Positions 33,158 to 42,839 of a stretch of 64,000 nucleotides of DNA are shown piece after piece. The notes beneath the pieces are model-generated. The model saw nothing but the letters and a program-made list of their open reading frames with translations. It was not told the DNA's origin and did no database searches. Position 1 is the stretch's first letter. The number at the start of each line of letters is the position of its first letter. Both the position numbers and the translations under genes were made by a program. Location of the stretch: the NCBI RefSeq assembly GCF_015209725.1, contig NZ_CP063656.1, positions 913,001 to 977,000 on the forward strand, given 5' to 3'. This stretch comes from Lysobacter ciconiae. GTDB lineage: Bacteria > Pseudomonadota > Gammaproteobacteria > Xanthomonadales > Xanthomonadaceae.

Positions 33158-35485
33158 TCAGAAGTGGTAGTTGACGGTGAACATCATCGAGCGCGGCGTG
33201 CCGGGGGTGTAGCGGTAGCCGCTCTTGTTGATCGCGGCCACATTGTCCTTGTCCAGCAGGTTGTAGAGGTTCAGGCGCAGATCCAGATTCGGCGATACGG
33301 CATAGCTGGCGACGGCGTCCACGACCCAGTAGTCCTTGGTGTACGCCGGGGTGCCCACCGCGCCGTCCACGCCGCGCTTGAGCTCGCCGGAGTAGCGCGC
33401 GCCGCCGCCGATGGTCAGCCCGTTGGGGAAATCGTAGGTCGACCACGCGGTGAACGCGCGCTTGGGCGTGTAGGTCAGGTCGGTGGATCCGTCAGTGCTT
33501 ACCGCGGGACCCGACAGGACGTCGGTGTCCATCACGGTGAAACCGGTCGACACCGACCACGCATCGGTCACCTGACCCACGGCGCTGAGCTCCACGCCGC
33601 GGACCCGTTTGTGACCGGTCTGGTAGTACTGCTGGTCGACCGGGTCGCGGATGAGCTCGTTGCTGATGCGGGTGTCGTAGAGCGCGGCGGTGAGCATCAG
33701 GCGCTGGTCGAGGACGTTCCACTTGGTGCCGATCTCGGCAGTGCGGGCTTTTTGCGGGTCGAGCGCCGGGTTGTCGGGACTGCGGTCCGCGTCGCTCAAT
33801 TCCAGGCTTCCACCGCCGGGCGGTTGCTGGGCGACCGCGTAGTTGGCGTAGAAGCTGCCGTTGGCCACTGGCTTGTAGAGCGCACCGAGCTTCCAGTTCA
33901 GCAGCGTGTCGGAGATGCGCGCATCCACCCCGGGCACGATGGAGCCTTCATCGAGGCTTCCGCAATCCGGGCCGCGACGACCACCGCAGGGCACGGTGCT
34001 CTGGAACTGCGTCTTGTAACGGTCGGCGCGCACACCGCCGTTGACCTGCCATTGCTCGTTGAACGCGATGGTGTCGAACACGTACGCCGCCACGGTGTCG
34101 GTGCGACCCTCGCCGCGGGCGCCGCTGCGCTCCCACTGCAGGCCGGTCACGTCGGGGTTCGGTCGATACAGGTTGACTGCCGGCCAGGCCGTGCCAGTCA
34201 CGGCGCGCATGCCGTAGGTGTCGAGCTCTTCGCGGGTCAGCTCCATCCCGGCGCTGAGGTCGTGGCGCAAGCCGCCGGCATCAAACCGGGTCGCCAGCGC
34301 GGTCTGGTTGGTCATGATCGTGTTGCGCTGGTTCTTGAACGTCGGCAGCGAGCGCGCCACGGTCCAGCCGGACGGGTCATCAAGGTCCGGCGTGACCAGG
34401 TTGGCGGCCGAACCCATGAACGCCGTCAGCAGGTAGTCCTGCTTGGTGCTGCCCCAGCGGGTGGTATTGATGAGTCGCGTCGCGTCGGAAAGGTCGTGCT
34501 CGATGCGCAGCGTCGCCATGTCGGCGGTGACGTCGTCGTAGTCCGACAGCGTGCCGTAGAAGTTGCTGGACGCGACCGGGTCGGCATCGCCGAGCTGCGG
34601 ACGGCTCGGATCGGGCGAGCTGTAGCCGGGCAGACCGATCGTTGGCACGCCGCCGTCGGGCAGGTTGTCCTGCTTGACGTGCAACAGGCTGAGGGTGGTG
34701 CGCGTCGGGGTACCCAGGCCGAAAGCCAGCGATGGAGCGACCGCCCAGCGCTTGTTCTCAATCGTGTCGCGACCGGGAACGCCGCTGTCCTGCGCCATCA
34801 GGTTCAGGCGCAGCGCGCTCGTGCCGCCCAGGGTCTGGTTCCAGTCCGCGGTGACGCGCTTCTGGTCGGCGCTGCCGTAGGACGCACTGACCGAGGTGCG
34901 GTCGTGGGCGTGGGCCTGCTTGCTCACCAGGTTGATCGCGCCGGTCGGGGCGGTGCGGCCGTTGTCGGTGCCCGCGGGGCCCTTTGCCACCTCGATCTGT
35001 TCGATGTTGAACACGTCGCGCGAGATCGATCCCAGGTCGCGCACGCCGTCGACAAAAATGCTGCCGGAGGTGTCAAAACCGCGCAGGTAGATCGCATCAC
35101 CGGTCGTCGTGTTGCCGTTCTCGCCCGCGTAGAAAGTGCCGACGCCGGGGCTGTTGCGCAGCGCTTCGGTGAGGTTGGTCGCGCCCTGCTCATTGAACAG
35201 GTCGCTGCCGATCACGTTGATGGTCTGGGTGGTGTCCAGAAGCGGCTGGCTGAACTTCGGCGAGGACAGTTGGCCCGAGGAATACACCTTGCCGCGCTTG
35301 CCCTCGACGTGGACCGTCTCGAAATCGGTGGCGTCGGCGGCAGGGCCACCGGTCGACTGCGCCGATGCGGCCAGCGGCGCCGCCAGGACCAGGCCGGTCA
35401 GCAGCGAGACCGAGAGGCTGGAAGGTTGGCTGGAGCCCGGTTTGCGGAGTGAGACGGGATGCTTGCGGCTGGTGATCGGGGACAT
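33158..35485 (-). CDS. fiu: Catecholate siderophore receptor Fiu/PiuA-like
   Basis: A 775-residue TonB-dependent receptor with signal peptide (about 1-43, ending LAASAQ), plug domain (LLDTTQTINVIGSDLF, LRNSPGVGTFYAGENG, AIYLRGFDTSGSIFVDGVRD, VEVAKGPAG-like) and a barrel ending in MFTVNYHF. The plug wording is that of the Fiu/PiuA family for monomeric catechols. These receptors are also the route of siderophore-cephalosporin entry. It is co-directional with piuC, 12 bases away. A Fur-like site lies 160 bases upstream. Confidence 0.92.
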   Translation of the reverse strand: MSPITSRKHPVSLRKPGSSQPSSLSVSLLTGLVLAAPLAASAQSTGGPAADATDFETVHVEGKRGKVYSSGQLSSPKFSQPLLDTTQTINVIGSDLFNEQGATNLTEALRNSPGVGTFYAGENGNTTTGDAIYLRGFDTSGSIFVDGVRDLGSISRDVFNIEQIEVAKGPAGTDNGRTAPTGAINLVSKQAHAHDRTSVSASYGSADQKRVTADWNQTLGGTSALRLNLMAQDSGVPGRDTIENKRWAVAPSLAFGLGTPTRTTLSLLHVKQDNLPDGGVPTIGLPGYSSPDPSRPQLGDADPVASSNFYGTLSDYDDVTADMATLRIEHDLSDATRLINTTRWGSTKQDYLLTAFMGSAANLVTPDLDDPSGWTVARSLPTFKNQRNTIMTNQTALATRFDAGGLRHDLSAGMELTREELDTYGMRAVTGTAWPAVNLYRPNPDVTGLQWERSGARGEGRTDTVAAYVFDTIAFNEQWQVNGGVRADRYKTQFQSTVPCGGRRGPDCGSLDEGSIVPGVDARISDTLLNWKLGALYKPVANGSFYANYAVAQQPPGGGSLELSDADRSPDNPALDPQKARTAEIGTKWNVLDQRLMLTAALYDTRISNELIRDPVDQQYYQTGHKRVRGVELSAVGQVTDAWSVSTGFTVMDTDVLSGPAVSTDGSTDLTYTPKRAFTAWSTYDFPNGLTIGGGARYSGELKRGVDGAVGTPAYTKDYWVVDAVASYAVSPNLDLRLNLYNLLDKDNVAAINKSGYRYTPGTPRSMMFTVNYHF

Positions 35486-35631
35486 TCGGGTGCCTTGGGG
35501 AGCCAGGCGTGACGCGGCCGCGTGGGCGTATCACCACTCTGGTTGATTGAAGGAAAGCCCCGCGATGGCACCGGATCCGAAGGATCGGACGATCGTGAAT
35601 ACGGTCTGGCGCCGCTGCAGGAACGGCGCAA

Positions 35632-35660
35632 TGTTAAACGCAATCGAGAATCGTTCGCAA
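35632..35660 (-). promoter_or_regulatory. Fur-like promoter of fiu-piuC
   Basis: The minus strand carries -35 TTGCGA (35655-35660), identical to that of the PepSY operon, with a weak -10 (TTTAAC or TTAACA) 16-17 bases on. The spacer and -35 overlap CGAGAATCGTTCGCA (35645-35659), matching 12 of 15 positions of TGAGAATCATTCTCA. The fiu ATG is about 147 bases downstream. Confidence 0.55.
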
Positions 35661-35733
35661 TAGCAAAAGACGAAACACGGCGAACGATCGCCGCGTGGCG
35701 CGCGTGTGTCGAACGGCGAACGGCGGCGCCGAC

Positions 35734-36054
35734 TCAGCGGTCGTCGCGGGTCCAGACCTTGTCGTCTTCGACCTTGACCGGGAACTTCACCACCGGCTCG
35801 TAAGCAGGCGCACACAGGGCGCTGCCGTCGCGCACGTCGAACTTCGCGCCGTGGAGAACGCATTCCACGGTCGCCGTCTCGCCATCGAAACGGCCGGCCG
35901 AGAGCTGGAAGTCTTCATGCGAGCACTTGTCTTCAAACGCGTAGAACGTGCCATCAAAGTTGACCACCATGATCGGCGTGTCGCCGTCCCAGGCGACGGT
36001 GGATTCGCCGGGAAGCAGCTCGGCGGTGCTGCAGACCAGGGTCCATTCAATCAT
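35734..36054 (-). CDS. Rieske [2Fe-2S] ferredoxin-type protein
   Basis: A 106-residue soluble Rieske protein with ligands Cys44 and His46 (CSH) and Cys65 and His68 (CVLH), the spacing of ferredoxin subunits of ring-hydroxylating oxygenases. No oxygenase or reductase subunit is near. In Xanthomonadaceae this gene commonly closes the SUF operon, where it may act as an electron donor or an Fe-S carrier. It overlaps the acetyltransferase gene by eight bases, so it belongs to the same transcript. Confidence 0.9.
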   Translation of the reverse strand: MIEWTLVCSTAELLPGESTVAWDGDTPIMVVNFDGTFYAFEDKCSHEDFQLSAGRFDGETATVECVLHGAKFDVRDGSALCAPAYEPVVKFPVKVEDDKVWTRDDR

Positions 36055-36646
36055 TGCCGGGCTCCTCCGTGTCCGGCGCAGTGCGCAGGCGCTTTTCCAA
36101 AATCTCGAAACGCAGGTCGGGGCGACGGGGAAGGCCGAAGCGCTCGTCGCCGTAGGGAAAGGGCTTGTGGCTCCCCGTGCGCTGATAGCCGCGGCGTTGG
36201 TAGAAGCCGATCAGTTCCTCGCGAACATCGATCACGCTCATGCGCATCAGAGGCAGCTGCCATTCGTCACGGACGAGGCGCTCGGCCTCGTCCATCACGG
36301 CCTTGCCGACACCGCTGCCCTGCAACTGCGGCCGAACCGCGAACATGCCGAACTGTGCGGCTTCAGAGGGGTTGTCCTCGTCGGGAGCGATATACGCGCA
36401 GGCGACGATACCGGCCGGGTCGGTGTCGACGTCGCCCGGCCTCTCGGCCACCAGCAGCATGCTGTCGGCACGCGCCAGGCAGGCCTGAAGGTCGGCGACG
36501 TCGGTGCGCTGCCCGTCCAGGAGATCGGCCTCGGTGGTCCAACCGGCCCGGCTCGACTCGCCGCGGTAGGCAGACTGGACCAGCGCCAGCAACCCGTCGA
36601 GGTCGGCAGCCGTCGCCGCGCGGAAGTGCAGGGCGGCCGTGCTCAT
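36047..36646 (-). CDS. GNAT-family N-acetyltransferase
   Basis: A 199-residue acetyltransferase. The acetyl-CoA loop is visible as QLQGSGVGKAVMDEAE, and the C-terminal LIGFYQRRGYQRTG is the usual GNAT strand-helix end. The acceptor substrate cannot be predicted. It overlaps sufS by four bases (ATGA) and the Rieske gene by eight, so it is embedded in the SUF operon; a role in Fe-S or cysteine metabolism is only suggested by this position. Confidence 0.85.
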   Translation of the reverse strand: MSTAALHFRAATAADLDGLLALVQSAYRGESSRAGWTTEADLLDGQRTDVADLQACLARADSMLLVAERPGDVDTDPAGIVACAYIAPDEDNPSEAAQFGMFAVRPQLQGSGVGKAVMDEAERLVRDEWQLPLMRMSVIDVREELIGFYQRRGYQRTGSHKPFPYGDERFGLPRRPDLRFEILEKRLRTAPDTEEPGND

Positions 36647-37920
36647 GCCAGCAGGTTTCTCACCTTGCCCAGCGCCGCTACGAAGGCGTCAATCTCTTCG
36701 AAGGTGTTGTAGAACGCAAACGAAGCCCGGCAGGTGGCCGGAACGCCGAAGTGGTGCATCAGCGGGTGCGCGCAATGGTGTCCCGAGCGCACGGCAACGC
36801 CTTCCAGGTCCAGCAGCGTGGCCAGATCGTGGGCGTGGGCGCCTTCGACCAGGAAGCTGATCACCGCGGCCTTCTCGCGTGCGTTGCCGAAGATCCGCAC
36901 ACCCGGCACCTTCTCCAGCGCGGCGGTGGCGTAATCGAGCAGCGCCTGTTCGCGCGCCGCGATGTTGTCCATCCCGATCGCCCCCAGGTAATCCACCGCC
37001 GCGCCGAGTCCCACGAAGCCGGCAATGTTGGGCGTGCCCGCCTCGAACTTGTGCGGCGCATCGTTGAACACGGTGCCCTCGAAACTGACCTCGCGGATCA
37101 TCTCGCCGCCGCCGAGGAAGGGCGGCATGGCCTTCAGGTGCTCGGGGCGTGCCCACAGCACGCCGGTGCCGGTTGGGCCGACCATCTTGTGGCCGGTGAG
37201 GGCGTAGAAGTCGCACCCCAGGGCGGCCACATCAAGCGCCAGATGCGGCGCGGCCTGCGAGCCGTCCACGAGCGTGGTGATGCCGCGCTTGCGGGCCTGC
37301 CTGCAGATCTCGCGCACCGGGTTGACCGTGCCGAGCACGTTGGAGACGTGGGTGAAGGCGAGCAGCTGCACCTCGGGTGTGAGCAGCGAATACAGGTGCT
37401 CCAGGTCCAGGTCTCCGCGCTCGTCCAGATTGGCGACCTTGAGCACGGCGCCGGTGCGCTCGGCGACCAGCTGCCACGGCACGATGTTGGCGTGGTGCTC
37501 CATCCGCGTGAGCACGATGGCATCGCCCGGCTGCAGCCGAGGCAAGGCCCAACTGTAGGCGACGAGGTTGATCGCAAAGGTGGTCCCGCTGCACAGCACC
37601 AGCTCGTCGCTGCGCACGTTGAGGAAGCGGGCCAGCTTGCGGCGGGCGCCCTCGTAGGCCTCGGTGGCCTCCGAGCCGAGCGCATGCACTGCGCGGCTGA
37701 CGTTGGCGTTGTGGTGGCGGTAGAAGTCGTCGACCGCTTCGATCACCGCCGCCGGCTTCTGACCGGTGTTGGCCGAATCCAGGTACACCAGCGGCTTGCC
37801 GTGGACCTGGCGGGTCAGCAGCGGGAAGTCGGCGCGGATCTTCGCCCAGTCGACCGCACCCGGGCCGGCTGCAGGCGCCGCGGGTGCCTGCGGCGCATTG
37901 CCTGACGCCGCGGCGGTCAT
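36643..37920 (-). CDS. sufS: Cysteine desulfurase SufS
   Basis: A 425-residue PLP enzyme that removes sulfur from cysteine for Fe-S assembly. Lys245 in LTGHKMVGPTGTG binds PLP, and the persulfide-forming Cys383 lies in RSGHHCAHP, the SufS (type II) pattern. The first 20 residues are an Ala/Pro-rich extension. It overlaps sufD by four bases at its start. No sufE is seen in this window; its sulfur transfer partner must be elsewhere or absent. Confidence 0.96.
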   Translation of the reverse strand: MTAAASGNAPQAPAAPAAGPGAVDWAKIRADFPLLTRQVHGKPLVYLDSANTGQKPAAVIEAVDDFYRHHNANVSRAVHALGSEATEAYEGARRKLARFLNVRSDELVLCSGTTFAINLVAYSWALPRLQPGDAIVLTRMEHHANIVPWQLVAERTGAVLKVANLDERGDLDLEHLYSLLTPEVQLLAFTHVSNVLGTVNPVREICRQARKRGITTLVDGSQAAPHLALDVAALGCDFYALTGHKMVGPTGTGVLWARPEHLKAMPPFLGGGEMIREVSFEGTVFNDAPHKFEAGTPNIAGFVGLGAAVDYLGAIGMDNIAAREQALLDYATAALEKVPGVRIFGNAREKAAVISFLVEGAHAHDLATLLDLEGVAVRSGHHCAHPLMHHFGVPATCRASFAFYNTFEEIDAFVAALGKVRNLLA

Positions 37921-39209
37921 GCCGGAATGGACCGTTCAAGCGCGTGGTCGAGTCGGGCCAGCGCCGCATCGCGCATGCCGGTGTCCTCCAGCACGGACAG
38001 GGTCTCGCGGCAGAACGCGGCGGTCAGGATCTGCCGCGCCTGCTCGGACGGCAGGCCGCGCGTGCGCAGGTAGAACATCGCGGTGGGATCCAGCTGCCCC
38101 ACCGTGGCGCCATGGGCGGCCTGGACCTCGTCGGCGTGGATGACCAGCACCGGCTGGGTATCGATCTCCGCGCCTTCGCTGAGCAGCAGGTTCTTGTTGG
38201 AGAGCATGGCGTCACTGCCATCCGCGCCCTGGCGGATCTGGATGCCACCGTGGAAGACCACGCGCGAGCGCCCCGAGCCGATGCCGCGCCAGACCAGTTC
38301 GCAGGTGCTGTCGCGCCCTGCATGATCAATCCCCAGACGGGTGTCCAGATGACGCTTGCCGTCGGCCAGCAACACGCCGTTGGCGTGCACGTGCGAGCGC
38401 TCGCCCAGCAGCACCACGTTGAGCTCGTGGCGCGACAGGCCGGCGCCCAGTTCCAGGTCGATGCGGCGGTACTCGGCGTCCTCGCCCACGACGGCATCGG
38501 TGCGGTGGATCAGGGTCGCGCCGGCCGACTCGTCCTGCAGGCGCGCGTGCGACAGGCGGGCACCCTTGTCCAGTTGCACCTGCAGGATCGAGTTGGCGAA
38601 GTGGCGATGCTCACCGGCCATCAGCTGGTGCTCGACCAGGTTCAGGTGCGCGCCCTCGCCAAGCTCGATCAGGTGACGCAGGTGCCAGGCCTGGTCGCTG
38701 GCATCGCCGGTGCCGACGAACACCAGATGAACCGCCTGGGCTGGCTGCTCGTTGGCCCCCACCCGCAGGACGACGCCCTCGGCGGCGAGCGCCGCATTGA
38801 GCCTGGCGAACACTTCGTCGCTGCGATCGTAGCTGCGCTGCATGAAACCCGCGGCGTCGGCTTCACCTTCGTCAAGCACCTCGGACAGGCGCTGCAGGGT
38901 GACACCCGCGGGCAGCCCTGCGATGTTGGAGCCGGCCTCGTGGTAGCGACCGTTGACGAACACGATGCGCGGCGAGGGGATCGCCTCAAGCAGGGCGGGA
39001 TCGATCGCGGGAGCCACGTCGACAGACTCGAACGTCCGCCGCTCAAGCGCGCGCAGTGGCGTGTACTTCCATGCCTCCACACGGGCGTGGGGCAGACCAT
39101 CACGCATCACGGCGTCGAGGGCCGCACGTCGCGCCCCGCCCAGGCCGGCGGCGTCGCGCGACGGCAGGGTGTCGAAAGGGGCCGCCAGCGAATCCAGCAA
39201 TGCGCTCAT
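37917..39209 (-). CDS. sufD: Fe-S cluster assembly scaffold subunit SufD
   Basis: A 430-residue SufD. It has the right-handed beta-helix core shared with SufB (TLIHRTDAVVGEDAEYRRIDLELGAG-type repeats). Near the C-terminus lies VIHADEVQAAHGATVGQLDP, with the conserved His used at the SufB-SufD interface. It forms the SufBC2D scaffold in the cytoplasm. Its ATG shares one base with the sufC stop. Confidence 0.95.
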   Translation of the reverse strand: MSALLDSLAAPFDTLPSRDAAGLGGARRAALDAVMRDGLPHARVEAWKYTPLRALERRTFESVDVAPAIDPALLEAIPSPRIVFVNGRYHEAGSNIAGLPAGVTLQRLSEVLDEGEADAAGFMQRSYDRSDEVFARLNAALAAEGVVLRVGANEQPAQAVHLVFVGTGDASDQAWHLRHLIELGEGAHLNLVEHQLMAGEHRHFANSILQVQLDKGARLSHARLQDESAGATLIHRTDAVVGEDAEYRRIDLELGAGLSRHELNVVLLGERSHVHANGVLLADGKRHLDTRLGIDHAGRDSTCELVWRGIGSGRSRVVFHGGIQIRQGADGSDAMLSNKNLLLSEGAEIDTQPVLVIHADEVQAAHGATVGQLDPTAMFYLRTRGLPSEQARQILTAAFCRETLSVLEDTGMRDAALARLDHALERSIPA

Positions 39210-39985
39210 CAGGCCACCGCCTCCGGTGCGTCGTCAGGGGCGATGCGCCCCTTGATCCACTCGTAGCCGTGCTCTTCCAGCTGCAGCGCCAGTTCCGGCC
39301 CGCCGGATTCCACGATCCGGCCGTTGGCCAGCACGTGCACCACGTCGGGCTTGATGTAGTCCAGCAGCCGCTGGTAGTGGGTGATTACCAGGAACATCCG
39401 GTCCGGCGAGCGCAGCGCGTTGACGCCTTCGGCCACCGTCTTCAGGGCGTCGATGTCCAGGCCCGAATCGGTCTCGTCCAGGATCGCCAGCTTCGGTTCC
39501 AGCAGCGCCAGCTGGAAGATCTCGTTGCGCTTTTTCTCGCCGCCGGAGAAGCCCTCGTTGACGCCGCGATGCAGCAGTTCGTCCTTCAGGTGCAGCACGG
39601 CGAGCTTCTCGCGCACCAGCTTGAGGAACTGCATCGAGTCGATTTCGGTCTCCCCACGCGCCTTGCGTTGGGCATTCAAGGCCGTGCGCAGGAAGTAGGT
39701 GTTGTTCACGCCCGGGATCTCGACCGGGTACTGGAACGCCAGGAACACGCCCAGTGCGGCACGCTCCTCGGGCTCCATGGTCAGCAGGTCCTGGCCCATG
39801 AAGGTCACCGAGCCGGCGGTGATGTCATAGCCTTCTCGACCGGCGATGACGTTGCCCAGCGTGGACTTGCCCGAACCGTTGGGGCCCATGATCGCGTGCA
39901 CCTTGCCCGGCTGCAGCTCCAGGTCCAGGCCCTTGAGGATTTCCTTGTCGCCGATGGAGACGTGGAGGTTTTCAATTTTCAGCAT
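39209..39985 (-). CDS. sufC: Fe-S cluster assembly ATPase SufC
   Basis: The 258-residue ABC-type ATPase has Walker A GPNGSGKS (34-41), the family-specific FSGGEKKRNEI signature and Walker B LAILDETDSGLD. ATP hydrolysis drives rearrangement of the SufBCD scaffold. The open frame extends upstream, but the ATG at 39985 (MLKIENLHV) is the family start. The gap to sufB is 77 bases and contains a perfect palindrome. Confidence 0.97.
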   Translation of the reverse strand: MLKIENLHVSIGDKEILKGLDLELQPGKVHAIMGPNGSGKSTLGNVIAGREGYDITAGSVTFMGQDLLTMEPEERAALGVFLAFQYPVEIPGVNNTYFLRTALNAQRKARGETEIDSMQFLKLVREKLAVLHLKDELLHRGVNEGFSGGEKKRNEIFQLALLEPKLAILDETDSGLDIDALKTVAEGVNALRSPDRMFLVITHYQRLLDYIKPDVVHVLANGRIVESGGPELALQLEEHGYEWIKGRIAPDDAPEAVA

Positions 39986-40000
39986 GATGGTTTTCTCGTG

Positions 40001-40015
40001 TCCCGCCAGGCGGGA
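40001..40015. repeat. 15-base perfect palindrome in the sufB-sufC gap
   Basis: TCCCGCC-A-GGCGGGA is a perfect inverted repeat 16 bases above the sufC ATG. On the operon's minus strand a T-tract precedes rather than follows the stem, so it is not a terminator. It could stabilise the upstream sufB mRNA or separate expression levels of sufB and sufC. Confidence 0.6.
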
Positions 40016-40062
40016 AAAAATGTCGGGTCCGGCAGTGGTTGCCGTCGCAGGCGGTGTCGGAA

Positions 40063-41553
<1,491 letters not shown>

Positions 41554-41599
41554 TGGCTGCCTGTCCTGTGTTCAGATACGGGTGTGTCGAGTTCGGGGT

Positions 41600-42064
41600 T
41601 CAGATGTTGGCCAGTCGCACGTCAATGCGCCTGGCACCGGGAGCCGCGACACTGGCGGGACGCGGTGGAACCAGCATCTGCGCCAGGCTGACCGAGCGCA
41701 GCGCGTCGGCGACCACATCGTTGATGTGGCGCCAATTCGCACGTACATGGCAGGAGTCCTGGATACCGCAGTTGCCTTCGTGGATGCTGCACTCGGTCAT
41801 CGCCAGCGGGCCTTCCATCGCCTCGACGATTTCCACCAAGCTGATGGCTTCGGGCGCACGGGCCAGCCGGTAGCCGCCATTGGCGCCGCGGAAGCCGTCC
41901 ACCAGCCCGGCCTGGGCCAGCGGCTTGAGCAGCTTGCTGACGGTCGGGGTCTCCAGTCCGGCTCGCTCCGCCAGCTCCGGCGCGCTGAGCACCTGCGACG
42001 GGTTCGCCGCCAGCGTGGTCAGCACCAGGGTGGCGTAGTCGGTGAGCTTGGTGACCCGCAACAT
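41600..42064 (-). CDS. sufR: Rrf2-family regulator of the SUF operon
   Basis: A 154-residue Rrf2-family winged-helix regulator. The DNA-binding domain (1-75; LTDYATLVLTTLA, TVSKLLKPLAQAGLV) is followed by three Cys, 92, 99 and 105 (ECSIHEGNCGIQDSC), the IscR-type [2Fe-2S] ligand arrangement. It should repress or activate the SUF operon according to Fe-S status. The gene leads the operon and its promoter carries an inverted repeat. GGAG precedes the ATG. The symbol follows proteobacterial usage for SUF-linked Rrf2 proteins; it is not the cyanobacterial DeoR-type SufR. Confidence 0.9.
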   Translation of the reverse strand: MLRVTKLTDYATLVLTTLAANPSQVLSAPELAERAGLETPTVSKLLKPLAQAGLVDGFRGANGGYRLARAPEAISLVEIVEAMEGPLAMTECSIHEGNCGIQDSCHVRANWRHINDVVADALRSVSLAQMLVPPRPASVAAPGARRIDVRLANI

Positions 42065-42083
42065 GCGTTCTCCTCAATCAGTA

Positions 42084-42117
42084 CCGTTATTGTACGGATT
42101 GTTGGTCGCTGTTCCAA
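42084..42117 (-). promoter_or_regulatory. Promoter and probable autoregulatory site of the SUF operon
   Basis: On the minus strand, -35 TTGGAA (42112-42117) and -10 TACAAT (42089-42094) are exactly 17 bases apart and lie some 25 bases above the regulator ATG. CCGT and ACGG (42084-42087 and 42094-42097) form an inverted repeat around the -10, within a longer GTACC...GTACGG symmetry, well placed for repression by the encoded Rrf2 protein. Confidence 0.68.
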
Positions 42118-42238
42118 GCGGGCCGGCGATCTGCCTGTTCAGACGCGCAGGCGGGGTGCCGGTCCGAGGTCGCACTCGCTATGGCGTGCCACCGCCGCTG
42201 GGCCACAATAGGGGATCGTCTCCAGCTGGAACCGTCGC

Positions 42239-42730
42239 ATGCCGCGCAAGATCATCGCCCGCCATTCCGCCATCCACGGCAACGGCGTGTTCGCCATCGC
42301 ACCGATCGCCAAGGGCGAGCGGATCGTGGAATACACCGGCACCCGTCGTACGCATGCGGATGTTGACGCGGGCGACAGTGGCGATGCCTCGTCCGGGCAC
42401 ACGTTCTTTTTCACCCTCAACGACGAGTACGTCATCGACGGCAACGTGAAGGGCGGTGTGGCGCGCTGGATCAACCACAGCTGCGAGCCCAACTGCGAGG
42501 CGCTGCTGGTCGAGCACGAGGGTGAGGATCGCAGCCTGGATCGCGTGTTCATCGAGGCGATCAGCGATATCGAGCCGGGCGACGAACTGGTCTACAACTA
42601 CGGCATCACCCTGGCCGAGGCGCACACGCCCAAGATGAAGCGGATCTGGGCCTGCTACTGCGGCGCCGATACCTGCACCGGGACGATCCTGCAACCCAAG
42701 TCCAAGCCGCGCGGCAAGCGCAAGAGCTGA
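42239..42730 (+). CDS. SET-domain protein-lysine methyltransferase
   Basis: A 163-residue protein that is almost entirely a SET domain: the N-terminal GNGVFAIAPIAKGERIVEYTG strand region, NHSCEPN (79-85) and YNYG (119-122) that build the pseudoknot active site and the SAM and lysine channel. A post-SET-like Cys cluster (Cys139, Cys141 and Cys146 in CYCGADTC) lies near the end, and the tail is Lys/Arg-rich. It should transfer methyl groups from SAM to lysine in proteins; no substrate is known. It is divergent from the SUF operon and seems monocistronic. Confidence 0.9.
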   Translation: MPRKIIARHSAIHGNGVFAIAPIAKGERIVEYTGTRRTHADVDAGDSGDASSGHTFFFTLNDEYVIDGNVKGGVARWINHSCEPNCEALLVEHEGEDRSLDRVFIEAISDIEPGDELVYNYGITLAEAHTPKMKRIWACYCGADTCTGTILQPKSKPRGKRKS

Positions 42731-42839
42731 CGGCCCGGCGCCGGCACAATTGGACATAGGTGCACCCCCGGGCCGCGCGTGACACGTCCACCGACTGGTT
42801 AAGATCGACGGTCCCTTTGCGCGGTTCCAGGAGTCCGTC

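Noticed and set aside
32369..35452. A plus-strand open frame of over 1000 codons opposite fiu and piuC
   Set aside because: The minus-strand genes are clear families with intact motifs. In GC-rich DNA the antisense frame is free of stops because of third-position G/C. The predicted protein is low-complexity Arg/Ala/Gly/Val with no domain.
42731..42775. 8-base inverted repeat CGGCCCGG/CCGGGCCG after the SET gene as a terminator
   Set aside because: The loop is about 29 bases and no T-tract follows; in such GC-rich DNA this can occur by chance.
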